From positions 62,001 to 126,000 of the forward strand of contig CAMVMX010000004.1 of the NCBI GenBank assembly GCA_947168665.1: a stretch of 64,000 nt of DNA, given 5' to 3'. The notes below the pieces were generated by a model. The model was not told the DNA's origin and made no database searches. It worked only from the letters and a program-made list of their open reading frames with translations. This document shows positions 8,265 to 19,700 of the stretch, piece by piece. The translations under genes were made by a program, and so were the position numbers. This DNA comes from an uncultured Bacteroidales bacterium (GTDB taxonomy: Bacteria > Bacteroidota > Bacteroidia > Bacteroidales > P3). How positions within the stretch are numbered: the stretch's first letter is position 1; each line of letters begins with the position of its first letter.

Positions 8265-11200
8265 ATGAAAAAAGTTGCATTTATATTCACCCTCATCTGC
8301 CTGGCATGCGGCATGAGCCTCCACGCGCAGCCGGGTGGTGTCACGGAGTATAGGCTCGATGCCAACACCCACGGCGACACTATCGACGGTGTCCACCCGC
8401 CGGCATATCTCTACGACAACGGCGGCGGAAGCGGATACTACACTGGCGGGCAGGACGTCTTTATCCATGTCACCAGCGACTGCGAGACGACAGACTCCTC
8501 CGTGCACTTCACCGCCATCCTGCAGGACTTCGACATCTCGTGCAAGGACACGCTGTATGTCTACGACGGTCCCGACACCAGTTCACCCATACTCCAGAAA
8601 ATAAACAACTGCTATGACTATTCGGGAGTGGGATCCTATACCGTCTCGCCCAACAATCCATCAAAACAGCTCACCATCCGTTTCCGAACCAAGGTGGACA
8701 CAGTCAATCACCACAAAGGATTCCACTTCCTGTTCAACTGCCAAAAGGCATGCGAGAAAGTGGATGCCTTTATCGACAACATGTATGAACGGACCGACTT
8801 GGAGGGCAACATTATCTCGTCGCACCGGCTGCGTCCCCTGCCCGACCAAAAAGACACCCTCTTTATGAAAGACACCATCGTGGTATATGACACGGTGTGG
8901 GATGACAGCGCACATACAGTATTTACCGTCCACCCCCGCGACTCCGTCTTCAACACGGACAGCATCATCCGCGTGGACACTGTCTCATGGGTCGACGGCG
9001 CACTGCTGTGCCAGGGCATGGGCATCATCTTCCACGGCCACGGCACCTATACCCACAACACCGGCTGGTACACTCCCGACGACGCCTCGACTATCTTCCA
9101 GTGGAACTTCACCATCGACACCCTAAGCGAAATAGGAGCCACCTCGGCATTCTACAACAAATTCAAGGAGGTAGACTGTTATGACATCACACTGTCCCTG
9201 GAGGACATGAACGGATGCAAATCAAACAACCTGCCCAGAATCCAGGTGCGCATAGCCCAGAACCCCATCAAGACCATCTATGACCTGACGCCGGTCTGCT
9301 CGGCCGACTCGCTGAAAGTAAGCGTGGGCTACGACGGTGAAAACGGTACCCTTACACTGAAAAAAATTGAGCAAGCCACCCGTAAGAGCAAAACGAACCA
9401 AGTCCGCACATTCATCCCTGACGGACCCAACTGCCCCACGGTGTGCTACGAGGCCCCTGTCACCTTCAATGAGTTCGGCTCCAAAAAGGTCACCTCCGCT
9501 GCCGACGTATGCTCCATCTGCATCAACTATGAGCACTCTTTCATGGGCGACTACGAACTATCCATTCTCTGCCCCATTTACGACGCTGCCAACCCCACAG
9601 GACCAGGAAAATCTGTTCTAAAATATAAAGAGAATAAAACCGGAGTTCTGCAATCTGCCTGTGCAGGCGGCGGCACATGGACTGGAATACCCTATCTGGT
9701 AAATGGTACTGATGGTAGAGGTGATAATATGAGTGGCGGTAGCGACTATTGCGACTCTACCTATAACCCATACGGTTGGGGATTCAACTACTGCTGGTCG
9801 CTCAACGAGGACTATACCCTTGTCACCGGAAATCCCGCCGGCACCATCCCCCTGCCCATGGAGTCAGGCATAGCCAGTGGTCAATACAGAAGTTCCCACA
9901 CCTACAACCAGGCTCCCATCCCCAGCGGCTACTATCAAGCCGGACAGCATGGAGGCTCGGTGACGGCAAATAATATTAAAGACTCCAGCGACCACCTTAA
10001 TATGCTGAACTACTACACACCCGCCGACGACTTCTCGCAACTGATCGGATGTCCGCTCGACGGCACTTGGCAAGTGCAGGTTTGTGACCGATGGGCAGCG
10101 GATAACGGCTGGGTGTTCAGCTGGGCACTTGACATCTGCGGTGTCAGCGCCGGCGGCGGTTGCTCCTACCAGGTGGGTATCGACTCGGTAGTCTGGCATC
10201 CCGACACAAACCGCGCAACTGACTTCAGAGACGGTGTCTACCGCGGCCTCCGCATCAACAAGAAACCGTTTGACCCCACCATCGCCTACATCTCCTCACC
10301 CGACACCAGCGGCGACTTCAACATCCTGCTGCATATCTATGACGAGTTTGGCTGCCGCTGGGACACCATGACCCACATATCCACCGTCTACACACCAACC
10401 CCCCATCTGGGCAACGACACTATCCTCTGCGGTGTGAATACCATCACCCTCAACGCCGCTGACGAACACACCACGCCCGGCATCTCCACCTTCATGTGGG
10501 AACCCACCGGCGACACCTCATCTCAAATCCAGACCGTCGGCGGCATCTACAAGCCCACCACCTATGTTGTCCAAGCCATCAACACCGACAAAGGAACCTC
10601 CTGCCCGTCCCGCGACACGATTATCGTCGACATCAACGAGCAGCCCGTTCCCAGTTTCGACCCCGGCATCTACCCTCTTGAAGGCTGCGAACCCTTCACC
10701 ATCAACATTGACAACACCACCAAGTATGGCGACAAATACCGCTGGGTGTTTGGCGACGGGTCCTACTCCACCCTCCGCAGTCCCAGCCACTCCTACGCCG
10801 CCGGCACCTACGACCTCAAATACTATGTAGAGAGTGCCAAGGGCTGCAAAGACTCGCTCATCTTCTCCAACCTCATCACCGTCCACCCCAGCCCCAAGGC
10901 CGCCTTCGTGTGGGACCCCATCTTCCCCAACACACAACATCCCACTGTCAGCCTCATCAACCAGACCACCCCCGACTTTGGCAACAATCTCTACTTCTGG
11001 GAGGTGCAATACGACAAGGACATGCCCTACTCCTTCCATACCGTCACCGAGGCCAACCCCACCTTCGAGTGGACAGCCAGCAGTGACCACAGCGACCTCT
11101 CCGGCTCGTATACCGTGCGTCTCATCGCACGCACCGACAACCACGGGCCGAGCGGACGGCTCATCCAGTGTGCCGACACTGTCGAGAACCACATTATCAT

Positions 11201-11492
11201 CATCAATGACAACCTGAAATTCCCGTCAGTGGTGACGCCCAACGGCGACGGCTTCAACGACATGTTCATTATCGAGAACCTGGTTGAAGGTATGGCCTAC
11301 CCCATCAACTCGCTCGACATCTACGACAAATGGGGTTCGCGCGTATTCCACGCCACCAACATCAGCCAGAAAGACCAGTTCTGGGATCCCGCCAAGAACA
11401 ACACTCCCGCCGGTTCCTACTTCTACCGCTTCAGCGGCAAAGGCTACAAAGGCAACGTAGAACACAACGGAGTTATCGAAGTTGTCAAATAA
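8265..11492 (+). CDS. Large surface protein with CUB-like, P-like and PKD domains and type B T9SS sorting domain
   Basis: 1075 residues. Signal peptide MKKVAFIFTLICLACGMSLHAQ. Residues about 40-165 look CUB-like (DTLYVYDGPDTSSP ... LTIRFRT). A region near 395-635 resembles a proprotein-convertase P domain (SFMGDYELSILCP ... GTWQVQVCDRWAADNGWVFSW). A PKD domain follows at about 790-880 (YRWVFGDGSYSTLRSPSHSY). The last 90 residues match the gliding-motility-associated C-terminal domain (VVTPNGDGFNDMF ... YDKWGSRVF ... AGSYFYRFSG), which targets cargo to the type IX secretion system. Probably exported and attached to the cell surface. Its stop codon lies inside the start of the next gene. Confidence 0.88.
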   Translation: MKKVAFIFTLICLACGMSLHAQPGGVTEYRLDANTHGDTIDGVHPPAYLYDNGGGSGYYTGGQDVFIHVTSDCETTDSSVHFTAILQDFDISCKDTLYVYDGPDTSSPILQKINNCYDYSGVGSYTVSPNNPSKQLTIRFRTKVDTVNHHKGFHFLFNCQKACEKVDAFIDNMYERTDLEGNIISSHRLRPLPDQKDTLFMKDTIVVYDTVWDDSAHTVFTVHPRDSVFNTDSIIRVDTVSWVDGALLCQGMGIIFHGHGTYTHNTGWYTPDDASTIFQWNFTIDTLSEIGATSAFYNKFKEVDCYDITLSLEDMNGCKSNNLPRIQVRIAQNPIKTIYDLTPVCSADSLKVSVGYDGENGTLTLKKIEQATRKSKTNQVRTFIPDGPNCPTVCYEAPVTFNEFGSKKVTSAADVCSICINYEHSFMGDYELSILCPIYDAANPTGPGKSVLKYKENKTGVLQSACAGGGTWTGIPYLVNGTDGRGDNMSGGSDYCDSTYNPYGWGFNYCWSLNEDYTLVTGNPAGTIPLPMESGIASGQYRSSHTYNQAPIPSGYYQAGQHGGSVTANNIKDSSDHLNMLNYYTPADDFSQLIGCPLDGTWQVQVCDRWAADNGWVFSWALDICGVSAGGGCSYQVGIDSVVWHPDTNRATDFRDGVYRGLRINKKPFDPTIAYISSPDTSGDFNILLHIYDEFGCRWDTMTHISTVYTPTPHLGNDTILCGVNTITLNAADEHTTPGISTFMWEPTGDTSSQIQTVGGIYKPTTYVVQAINTDKGTSCPSRDTIIVDINEQPVPSFDPGIYPLEGCEPFTINIDNTTKYGDKYRWVFGDGSYSTLRSPSHSYAAGTYDLKYYVESAKGCKDSLIFSNLITVHPSPKAAFVWDPIFPNTQHPTVSLINQTTPDFGNNLYFWEVQYDKDMPYSFHTVTEANPTFEWTASSDHSDLSGSYTVRLIARTDNHGPSGRLIQCADTVENHIIIINDNLKFPSVVTPNGDGFNDMFIIENLVEGMAYPINSLDIYDKWGSRVFHATNISQKDQFWDPAKNNTPAGSYFYRFSGKGYKGNVEHNGVIEVVK

Positions 11493-14400
11493 AGCTCATA
11501 GCAAACTACTCTCAAAGGGTGTCCATACGGGCACCCTTTTAGTGCTGATAGCCTGCCTGCTGCCCCAAACCGCGCTGTCACGCCAGCGCGACACCCTCGG
11601 CACTGGCAGTCCCGCCTACTTTGTGGCCAACCGCGGGCAGTGGGAGGCTCCGTTCCTCTTCCAGTCACAGATGCACAATGCTGCCCTCTTTGCCGAACCG
11701 ACCTGCCTCACCATCGCCCTGCACCAGACAGTCACTCACGGCCAAGACGAGCACTTCCACCATGCCCCAGCCCGGCAAATGCACGCCTACCGCATACACT
11801 TCGAAGGCTGCAACCCCTCGCCCGCTGTCAGCGGCCAAGACATCGACCCCCACAGCGGCTATGACAACTACTACTATGGCAAGAACCCCGAAAAGTGGGT
11901 CACCCGGCTCAGCCACTACCAGACCGTCTACTACCACGACCTCTACCCCGGCATCGACATGGACATCCGCGTGGCCCAACACGCACTCAAAACGAATTTC
12001 TATCTGGCTCCTGGAGCCAGTGCAGACAGCATCCGGCTGCGGTACGAAGGGGTCGACAAACTCTACCTAAGTTCTGGCAACCTCATCATCCGCACCTCGG
12101 TAGGCGAGATTGTGGAGCTTAGTCCCTACGCCTACCAGCAGACCGACACTGGCCGCCGCGAAATCCCCGCCCATTACCAGCTCAAGGCCGACCGCATCCG
12201 GTTCATCCTCGACAGCTACGACACCACCCTCCCCCTGGTCATCGACCCCGTGCTCCATTTCTCCACCTACACCGGCTCCACCGCCGACAACTGGGGCACC
12301 ACTGCCACCTACGATGCCTACAAAAACACCTACACCGCAGGTCTCGTCTTCGGCACAGGCTACCCCTCCTCGCTGGGTGCCTACGACGTGAGCGAGAACG
12401 GCAACGCCGACGTAGGCATCTTCAAGTTCGACTCCACCGGCACCCAACGGCTTTTCGCCACCTACCTGGGCGGCTCGCAAGCCGACATGCCGCACAGCAT
12501 GTATGTCAACACCTTCGACGAGCTGGTCATCTTCGGCACCACAGGCTCTGCCGACTTCCCTGTGACCCTCTATGCCTACGATGCCACTTTCAACGGGGGC
12601 ACCAGCCTGCCCTTCGAAGGCACCGCCTCCATCAACTTCCCCAACGGAAGCGACATCTTCATCAGCCGTTTCAGCAGCGACGGCACACAACTGCAAGCCT
12701 CAACCTACGTGGGCGGCAGCGGCAACGACGGCCTCAACTACCGCACCCGCTACAATCAGGACCGTATCCTGATGCTTGGCAACGACTCGCTATACTACAA
12801 CTACGGCGACGGAGCCAGAGGCGAACTCATCACCGACGACCTCAACAACATCTACATCGGCAGCACCACCTTCTCCGACGACTTCCCCACCACCCCGGGC
12901 AGCTACTGCCCAAGTCCGGCAGCCAAGCAAAACGGCATCGTGTTCAAGATAGACTACAACCTGCGCAACATGATATGGAGCACCTACCTGGGCGGCAGTT
13001 TCGACGATGCCGTCTACTCCATCGACGTCGACAGCAGCTACAACCTGCTTGTCTGCGGCGGCACCAATTCGCCCGACTTCCCCACCACAGCCGGCGTAGT
13101 GCAGCCCAACTACGGAGGGGGCACAGCCGACGGCTTCGTGGCCAAACTCTCCTACAACGGCGACCGCCTCATGGCCAGCACCTTCTATGGCTCACCCGCC
13201 TACGACCAGATATATTTTGTCCGCACAGGCAAACACGATGAAGTGTTCATCTTCGGCCAAACCCGTGCGCAAGGCAGCACCATGGTCCACAACGCCAGCT
13301 ACAACGTGCCGGGCAGCGGCATGCTTGTGGCGCGCTTCCTTCCGGCTCTTGACGGGCTTGAGTGGTCCACCGTGTTCGGCACCCCCTTAGGGCGGCCCAA
13401 CCTCTCGCCCACAGCCTTTGCCGCCGACATCTGCAACCGCATCTATGCCGCCGGATGGGGGCGCGACTTTGTCGGGTCGGGCGGATTCAGCTGGAACCAA
13501 GCCGGCACCACCGGCATGGAAGTCACCCCCGACGCCATCCAGTCCACCACCGACGGGCAAGACTTCTACATCATGAGCATGGACGCCGATGCTTCACAAC
13601 TCGACTTTGCCACCTTCTTCGGCGAACTCCATTCCAGCAGCTCGCACGGCGGCTACGACCACGTCGACGGCGGAACCAGCCGGTTCGACAAGATGGCCAC
13701 CCTCTACCAGAGCGTCTGCGCCAGCTGCTACGGCAACGACGAGTTCCCCACCACCAGCGGGGCATGGTCATCCCACAACAACAGCCCAAACTGCAACAAC
13801 GCCCTTTTCCGCATCAACATCCACAACGATTTCCCCGTGGCCGACTTTGTGGCCCCACCCGTCGGCTGCGCCCCCTACACCATAAACTTCACCAACACCG
13901 GCCGGGGGGCCTCCTACCTTTGGGACTTTGGCGACGGCAACACCTCCACCCTCCGCAACCCCTCCCACACCTTCAACGCCCCCGGCACCTACACCGTCCG
14001 CCTTGTCGCCAACATGGACAATGGATGCCGCGTCAGCGACACCATCGAGCACACCGTCTTTGTCCTCAACCAGCAAGGCTCCCGCCACACCACCTACACC
14101 TCGTGCGAGAGCAACGTAGTCCAAATCGGGGTGCGACCCATGCTGGGCTGCACCTACCAGTGGGTCGAAGGCCAAGTGTCCGACAACACCATTGCCAACC
14201 CCTACGTCACAGCGGGCGGCACCTACGTCCTGCTCATCACCGCCCTCGACGGATGCTCCGAACTGGACACCTTCACCGTTAATTTCTACGAACTCCTCGA
14301 CACCCTCACCGTCATTCCCCCCACCTGTCCCGGCGGCCACGACGGGCGAGCCATAGCCTCCGTCCACGGCTCCGCCGCCGACTCGGCACACTATTTCTGG

Positions 14401-15252
14401 GACGGAGTCGAGGGCGACTCCATCCTTGGCGGTCTCAGTGCCGACGGGCGCAGCCACACACTCCTTATCACCAGCCACGGCTGCCGCAACGAATACCAAT
14501 TCACCGTCCAAGACCCTCCCACCATGACCATTGACAAGACGGCCCTCGACCTCATCTGCGACACCCTCTGCACCGGCCACATCGACCTCTCCTACTCCAT
14601 TCCCGGATTCCACATCGGCGACACCCTGATTGACAGCCTCTGCCCCGGCACCTACACCATCCTCCTGCACGACACAGCCGGATGCCCCTACTACGACACC
14701 ACCGTCATCCGCATCGACACCTCCCTCCTCCACCTACGCGTCTGGGCCGACGACACCCTCCTCTTCCTCACCGAAAGCACCCACCTCCACGTCACCCCCG
14801 TCGACGGCGCCCGCTACAGCTGGAACCACCCCAACACCCTCGACCGCCCCACCTCGCCCGACCCCTTAGCCACACCCACCGACACCCTTACCCACTACAC
14901 CGTAGTCGTCACCGACTCACTCGGCTGCACCTGGCAAGGGCAACTGCCCATCCGCTGCACCGAAGTCATCTGTGGCCGACCCAATGTCTTCATCCCCAAT
15001 GCCTTCTCCCCCAACGGCGACGGCGTCAACGACCGCCTCTGTTTCCGGGGCGAATTCATCACCCACTTCTACATCGCCGTCTACACCCGCTGGGGCGAGA
15101 AAGTGTTCGAAACCCACGACATACACGACTGCTGGGATGGCCGCTACAACGACAACTGGTGCATGCCCGGCGTCTACACCTACACCTGTCAGATTCGCTG
15201 CGAAGCCGGACAACAGAACAACCTCAAAGGCGACATCACCCTCATCCGATGA
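11482..15252 (+). CDS. Large surface protein with SBBP propeller repeats, PKD and type B T9SS sorting domain
   Basis: 1256 residues. The start is uncertain: no ATG precedes the signal peptide, and the best candidate is TTG at 11482, overlapping the previous gene by 11 nt. It gives a 30-odd residue leader ending LVLIACLLPQTALS. Residues about 45-250 hold the domain that precedes beta-propeller repeats (YFVANRGQWEAPFLF). Repeats of the SBBP type follow (YLGGSQADMPHS, YVGGSGNDGLN, YLGGSFDDAVYS ... SPDFPTTAG). A PKD domain lies at about 765-860 (YLWDFGDGNTSTLRNPSHTF). The type B sorting domain is at about 1165-1256 (IPNAFSPNGDGVNDRL ... YTRWGEKVFE). The stop overlaps the next start as ATGA. Confidence 0.87.
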   Translation: MSNKAHSKLLSKGVHTGTLLVLIACLLPQTALSRQRDTLGTGSPAYFVANRGQWEAPFLFQSQMHNAALFAEPTCLTIALHQTVTHGQDEHFHHAPARQMHAYRIHFEGCNPSPAVSGQDIDPHSGYDNYYYGKNPEKWVTRLSHYQTVYYHDLYPGIDMDIRVAQHALKTNFYLAPGASADSIRLRYEGVDKLYLSSGNLIIRTSVGEIVELSPYAYQQTDTGRREIPAHYQLKADRIRFILDSYDTTLPLVIDPVLHFSTYTGSTADNWGTTATYDAYKNTYTAGLVFGTGYPSSLGAYDVSENGNADVGIFKFDSTGTQRLFATYLGGSQADMPHSMYVNTFDELVIFGTTGSADFPVTLYAYDATFNGGTSLPFEGTASINFPNGSDIFISRFSSDGTQLQASTYVGGSGNDGLNYRTRYNQDRILMLGNDSLYYNYGDGARGELITDDLNNIYIGSTTFSDDFPTTPGSYCPSPAAKQNGIVFKIDYNLRNMIWSTYLGGSFDDAVYSIDVDSSYNLLVCGGTNSPDFPTTAGVVQPNYGGGTADGFVAKLSYNGDRLMASTFYGSPAYDQIYFVRTGKHDEVFIFGQTRAQGSTMVHNASYNVPGSGMLVARFLPALDGLEWSTVFGTPLGRPNLSPTAFAADICNRIYAAGWGRDFVGSGGFSWNQAGTTGMEVTPDAIQSTTDGQDFYIMSMDADASQLDFATFFGELHSSSSHGGYDHVDGGTSRFDKMATLYQSVCASCYGNDEFPTTSGAWSSHNNSPNCNNALFRINIHNDFPVADFVAPPVGCAPYTINFTNTGRGASYLWDFGDGNTSTLRNPSHTFNAPGTYTVRLVANMDNGCRVSDTIEHTVFVLNQQGSRHTTYTSCESNVVQIGVRPMLGCTYQWVEGQVSDNTIANPYVTAGGTYVLLITALDGCSELDTFTVNFYELLDTLTVIPPTCPGGHDGRAIASVHGSAADSAHYFWDGVEGDSILGGLSADGRSHTLLITSHGCRNEYQFTVQDPPTMTIDKTALDLICDTLCTGHIDLSYSIPGFHIGDTLIDSLCPGTYTILLHDTAGCPYYDTTVIRIDTSLLHLRVWADDTLLFLTESTHLHVTPVDGARYSWNHPNTLDRPTSPDPLATPTDTLTHYTVVVTDSLGCTWQGQLPIRCTEVICGRPNVFIPNAFSPNGDGVNDRLCFRGEFITHFYIAVYTRWGEKVFETHDIHDCWDGRYNDNWCMPGVYTYTCQIRCEAGQQNNLKGDITLIR

Positions 15253-16073
15253 AAGACCAATTTGTCATAGCCTACCTTGCCGACTTCAGCATGGCCGAGA
15301 GCGTCCTCTCCCATGCCGCCGAACTGGCGCGCATGCTTAACAAAGGGCTCATCCTCCTCTACGTCGAAGACCCCCGCCACAGACTCCTCACCGTCGGCGA
15401 AGCCGAGCAGCGGCTCATCCAGCTCGAATCCACCCTCCCCGCCCTCAATCCGGCCCATGCCGCCCTCAAGGGCGACACCCGCCAAATCATCAACGCCCTT
15501 CCCACCCTCCTCAACGGAGTGGTCGTCGTGGCCGGAGTCAACCCCCGCGCCCCGCTGCACTCCCTCACCGCCCCCCGGCGGGTGCTGCGCAACTTTGCCC
15601 AGTGCAAAATAGCCTACCTCACCGTCCAGCAACCCCTCGCCGCGCCCTACACCGACGTGGCCTACAGCATCGACTTCCACAAAGAGAGCAAAGAAAAACT
15701 CATCTGGGCCTCCTACTTTGCCCGATTCAACCGCAGCCGCCTCCACATGCTCCATTTCGACTACTCCGATCCCGGCCTCCACAACAAGTGGCACAACAAC
15801 ATCCTCTTCATGGACAAATTCTTTGCCGGGCTCAACGTCACCTACACCCCACACACCGTCAGTGGCCGAGCCCTCTTCCCCGAAACCATCGTCTGCCGCG
15901 CCGCCGCCCAGACGGGCTGCTCACTGCTCATATCCGTCACCACCGACACCCGCAACCGCGATGTCGTCGAGTGGTTTGCCGGTGCCTCCGAAGACCGCAT
16001 CGTCCGCAACCGCCACCTCCTCCCCATCCTCTTCATCAACCCCCGCAACGACATCTACGTCCTTTGCGACTGA
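15249..16073 (+). CDS. Degenerate UspA-like protein coupled to the upstream surface protein
   Basis: 274 residues from the ATG at 15249, which overlaps the preceding stop (ATGA). The frame is open much further upstream, but that part is out of frame with the surface protein that clearly occupies it. Two Usp-like halves can be seen: FVIAYLADFSMAESVLSHAAEL ... LLYVEDP, and VAYSIDFHKESKEKLIWASYFA ... LHMLHFDYSDP. The G-2x-G-9x-G(S/T) ATP-binding signature is missing from both, so nucleotide binding is doubtful. No signal peptide; probably cytoplasmic. Coupling to an exported protein is unusual. Confidence 0.75.
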   Translation: MKDQFVIAYLADFSMAESVLSHAAELARMLNKGLILLYVEDPRHRLLTVGEAEQRLIQLESTLPALNPAHAALKGDTRQIINALPTLLNGVVVVAGVNPRAPLHSLTAPRRVLRNFAQCKIAYLTVQQPLAAPYTDVAYSIDFHKESKEKLIWASYFARFNRSRLHMLHFDYSDPGLHNKWHNNILFMDKFFAGLNVTYTPHTVSGRALFPETIVCRAAAQTGCSLLISVTTDTRNRDVVEWFAGASEDRIVRNRHLLPILFINPRNDIYVLCD

Positions 16074-16569
16074 CCCCCGCCACCCTCCTTCTGCCCACAA
16101 TCTGCCGCCACCCCATCCTTTTCAAAATTACCATAGCGTCATAATTACCGCCCTCACAAACACATGACGCCAGGCATCACAGCCCGTTCATAGGCACTCT
16201 TTTCAATCAAACCCGCACGCCCGTCCTCAGTCTGCGCCCCCTGCCCGAAGGCGTCTACAGCGTCGCTCCACCCCCTGCTCCTCCACCACCCGCCAACTCG
16301 TCGTCAAACACTGACGGCGGCGCCCCAAGCCTGATTCGCACCCCCAGCAAACCAGTGTCCCAAACGCCGCGGACCTGTACTTTGCCCGCCGCGGACAGGC
16401 GCGCACACCCCTCGCCGCCGATTGCCGCAACGCCCTTCCCCCACTCCTCCGTCCCAATACGGGCAGCCGCTGGGCAAACAAATGTCCCACCGCGACCGGC
16501 GAAATGACGGACAAATGTGATTCAAATGGCGACAACCGAGCGAAGAGTGAGCGAATCTCATTTCATTGC

Positions 16570-16596
16570 CCGGCCCCTTGCTACGCAAGGGGCCGG
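16570..16596. repeat. Perfect 12-bp inverted repeat
   Basis: CCGGCCCCTTGC and GCAAGGGGCCGG flank a TAC loop. The stem is very GC-rich, but no T run follows on either strand, so it is not a standard intrinsic terminator. It could fold in RNA from either strand. Confidence 0.7.
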
Positions 16597-16705
16597 AAGG
16601 CACAAACGCGGCGCAAGAAGCCAGAGTCCGACTGGCGAGAGCGGACAGAATCGTTAAAAAAACATCCGGTTGTGTTTTTTTTTCGCAATAGTCGTAAAAA
16701 AAATG

Positions 16706-16713
16706 TATTTTTG
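16706..16713 (+). promoter_or_regulatory. -7 element upstream of the fibronectin-III surface protein
   Basis: TATTTTTG fits TAnnTTTG, about 35 nt before the start codon. The expected -33 TTG is not at ideal spacing (a TTG lies at 16670-16672, too far upstream), so the promoter is only half supported. Confidence 0.45.
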
Positions 16714-16748
16714 TCTGATTAAAAGGACATTAAAAACCACCTTATACC

Positions 16749-19700
16749 ATGAACAACAAACTATTAATCAAAACAATAGCACTCTGCATAATCTTTACGG
16801 GATTAGGTATGCCTGTCGCGCAGGCCACGGCTGCAGCCCCGCTGGCACAGCCCGACGGCCCAGACAGTTGTGTGGTAAACACGCTTCCCTATATCGAGAG
16901 GCTCGACCACTGTAATCTCACATCCTTCTACGACACTGTGAATTTCGTACCCTGTTGGGGCAGGATGAACAACAGCCCGTCACGCAGTGCGGGGAACATC
17001 TATCTATATGTGAATTACCCCGACACCATTGTCAGAATCACACCCAACGGAACAGGGACGCAGTACGTCATCCTTCCGCCGCTGGCCGACTCGCTGCTGA
17101 ACGGGGACCAGCTTTATCTGCACATCAAGTTATACTCCTACATGAACTTGGCGGCAAGGGGGGCGGAGGTGGGAGCCATGACGGACCCGACAGACACTTC
17201 CACGTTCAGAACCATACAGATGTTGCCCATGATCTATTATGGAAACGACACTATCGTGCCACTCAGCTCCTTGATGCCGGGCGAGCAGCTGGCAATCAGG
17301 GCGCAGCTGGCTTCGCTCCAGTATTTGTATATCTACGGCGTGGTAGTGGACCGTGTGCCGACATGCGGGGTGGTCTACAATTTCAGGAGCACCAAAATCG
17401 GCTACGGGGCCACGTTTGCGGAATGGGACTATTGGCCAAACGAGAATACGGCAACCGACAGCACGACCTTCGTCGTGAGGGTCTATGAAAGCGGCCAGAC
17501 GACGCCTGTGACCGAGCTGGTGACCAACAGGAAAAGCGCCATCCTGAGCAATCTGCCCCTGATGAACACGTCGCACCGGGTGACGGTGACCACAGTGTGC
17601 GGCGCCGCGCCAGACTCTTCGACCAACCTTCTATCCGATGATTTCACCCTACGGACAATGTTCACTTATGCATCGTGCCCAGAGCCTTTGGTTGTATTGA
17701 AGAATCAGAATGAGTACGACGCGACGATTGAATGGGGTGCGGGTGAGGGCTCGGACAGTCTGTGGAATATCTATCTGCGCGAAGAGTATGTTTATTCCTC
17801 CGGTCCGTGGGTGATGGTGGACTCGGCCTACAGGGGCAGCACCTACACCATCCACGACCTGGCTCCGGGAACCTCCTACTCCATACGGGTCAACCCTTTG
17901 TGCGACACCAGCCGATCCTCAACGCCGAACAAAGTGACAGTCCACACGCCCTGCCTCCCAGTGTCGCAGCTGCCCTGGGAGGAAGACTTCGAAAGATTCA
18001 ATTACACCTGCTGGCGAGCCATCCCCGTAGGGGGGGATATAATGGCCTACCGAAGCCTCAGCATCACTAATATAAACCCCCAGCGCTATTATACCCTGCC
18101 GGAAATGCCGGCCGACCTGAACAGTCTGACCATAACGGGCATATCGCGGGGCCACGGGTTTGTAATCGGTGTGACTGACAGTGACGCCACGGTGTTCCAC
18201 CCGATTGACACGGTGCTGAACACGACGGACAGCACTTGGGAGGCGTTTTCGGTCAGTCTGACCGACGCACCCTTCTCGTCAGGCCTGATATATCTGACTC
18301 GCATGGCTTTTGGGAACAGCACAGGAGCTTCGGTTGACAACCTGAAGGTGGATTATACCTCTTCATGCACAATGCCCAGCCATGTGCTGGACTCGGCGGT
18401 GACCGCGCAGACCGCCCTCATCAAGTGGCGCCTGGAGCCGGATGCCATGACCTATGAGGTGGAATATGGACTGAGCGGTTTTGCCCACGGCGAGGGGTCG
18501 TCAGTTTTTGTCACGACCAACCGCGCCACAATAGGGGGAATGATGTTTGGCCGCAGACACGATGTGTATGTGCGCGCCTTCTGCAGCATCAGCGACACGT
18601 CGGAGTGGTCGAACCCCATTTCAATCACAACGCAGTGTGCCGACATCGCCACCTTGCCCTGGAGCCAGGAGATTAACACGCCCTACACCCTCTCAGGCGG
18701 AGCCGGACCGATACCATGCTGGACTAAAAACGTGTCCTTTTCCAATCAGCTGACTACCCGCATGGTGCCAACGCCCAGCGGCGACACAGTCATGGGGCTA
18801 TATCTGGGCCATAGCGGTAACGGTGAGATGGCCTCGGCACCCCGGCTTACGGCACTGAACCGCGCGCAGTATCTGCAAGCCCGGTTGACCGCGTGGACCC
18901 AGCATGAGTATTCCACTCCCGCCGAGGTGATTCCCACGGTAGGGCTGGAGGTGGGTGTGAGTTCAGACCCAGCCTCCGCAGCCAATTTTACCCCCATTGA
19001 CACACTACAGCTCAGTTACGAACCCTCCTCCTATGAGGTGAGTTTTGCCAACTATGCGGGCAATGGGCGCTATATCACTTTCCGTGGAATTGGCGGAGAC
19101 CACTATCCATTGTACCTGAATTATATAGAACTCGACATGTTGCCCGTCTGCTTGCGACCCGACCGGCTGAGCGTGAGTGCCAACGGCACCACGCAGGCCC
19201 TGCTGGACTGGCGCGAGCGAGGCGAGGCGACGCAGTGGCAGATAGCCTATGGGCGGCGCGGCGAAGAGATTGACACGACTATCATAGTAAGCACCCACCC
19301 GTATATGCTGACAGGGCTGGCACCGGACGAGGAGTATGAGTTCCACGTCCGCAGCCTGTGCGGGTCGGGCAGTCCGTCGGCGCCAACCGACACGTCGGGA
19401 TGGTCGTTGCAAGGGTGCAGTTTCTTCACCCTCACTCTTCCCGCCAGTATTCCTTATGTCTGCAACTTTGAGGACACGGTGGAGGCCGGCCAATGGATGT
19501 CGATGAGCGCCGGCTTTTACGCTTGGAACTATTCATTGTTAGACAGCCCGACGGCCGACCATGGCTATGAGATTGGCATACGCACTGACATGAATAATGA
19601 TAGATACTTCTACCCTCATGGCCAGTTGATTACAAATGCCGTCCTGTTCCGCGATGTGGACTTCGGACAGTGGGACAACACCAGCACGTTACCCCCGCCC

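Larger units (their letters stand above)
16074..16748. other. Intergenic region, 675 nt
   Basis: No credible gene. The left 400 nt are C-rich, like the 3' ends of the genes before it; possible frames there are short and Arg-rich. A perfect 12-bp hairpin lies at 16570-16596, and the right end is A/T-rich with a -7 element at 16706-16713. Confidence 0.6.

Noticed and set aside
13362-14282. 306-codon open frame inside the second surface gene
   Set aside because: Arg/His/Pro-rich shadow caused by the strong C bias at third positions of the real gene.
14682-15248. Long open frame upstream of the Usp-like gene that could extend its N-terminus
   Set aside because: This part is His/Arg/Pro-rich and antiphase to the propeller protein, whose sorting domain is clear in the other frame; the real start is the ATG at 15249.
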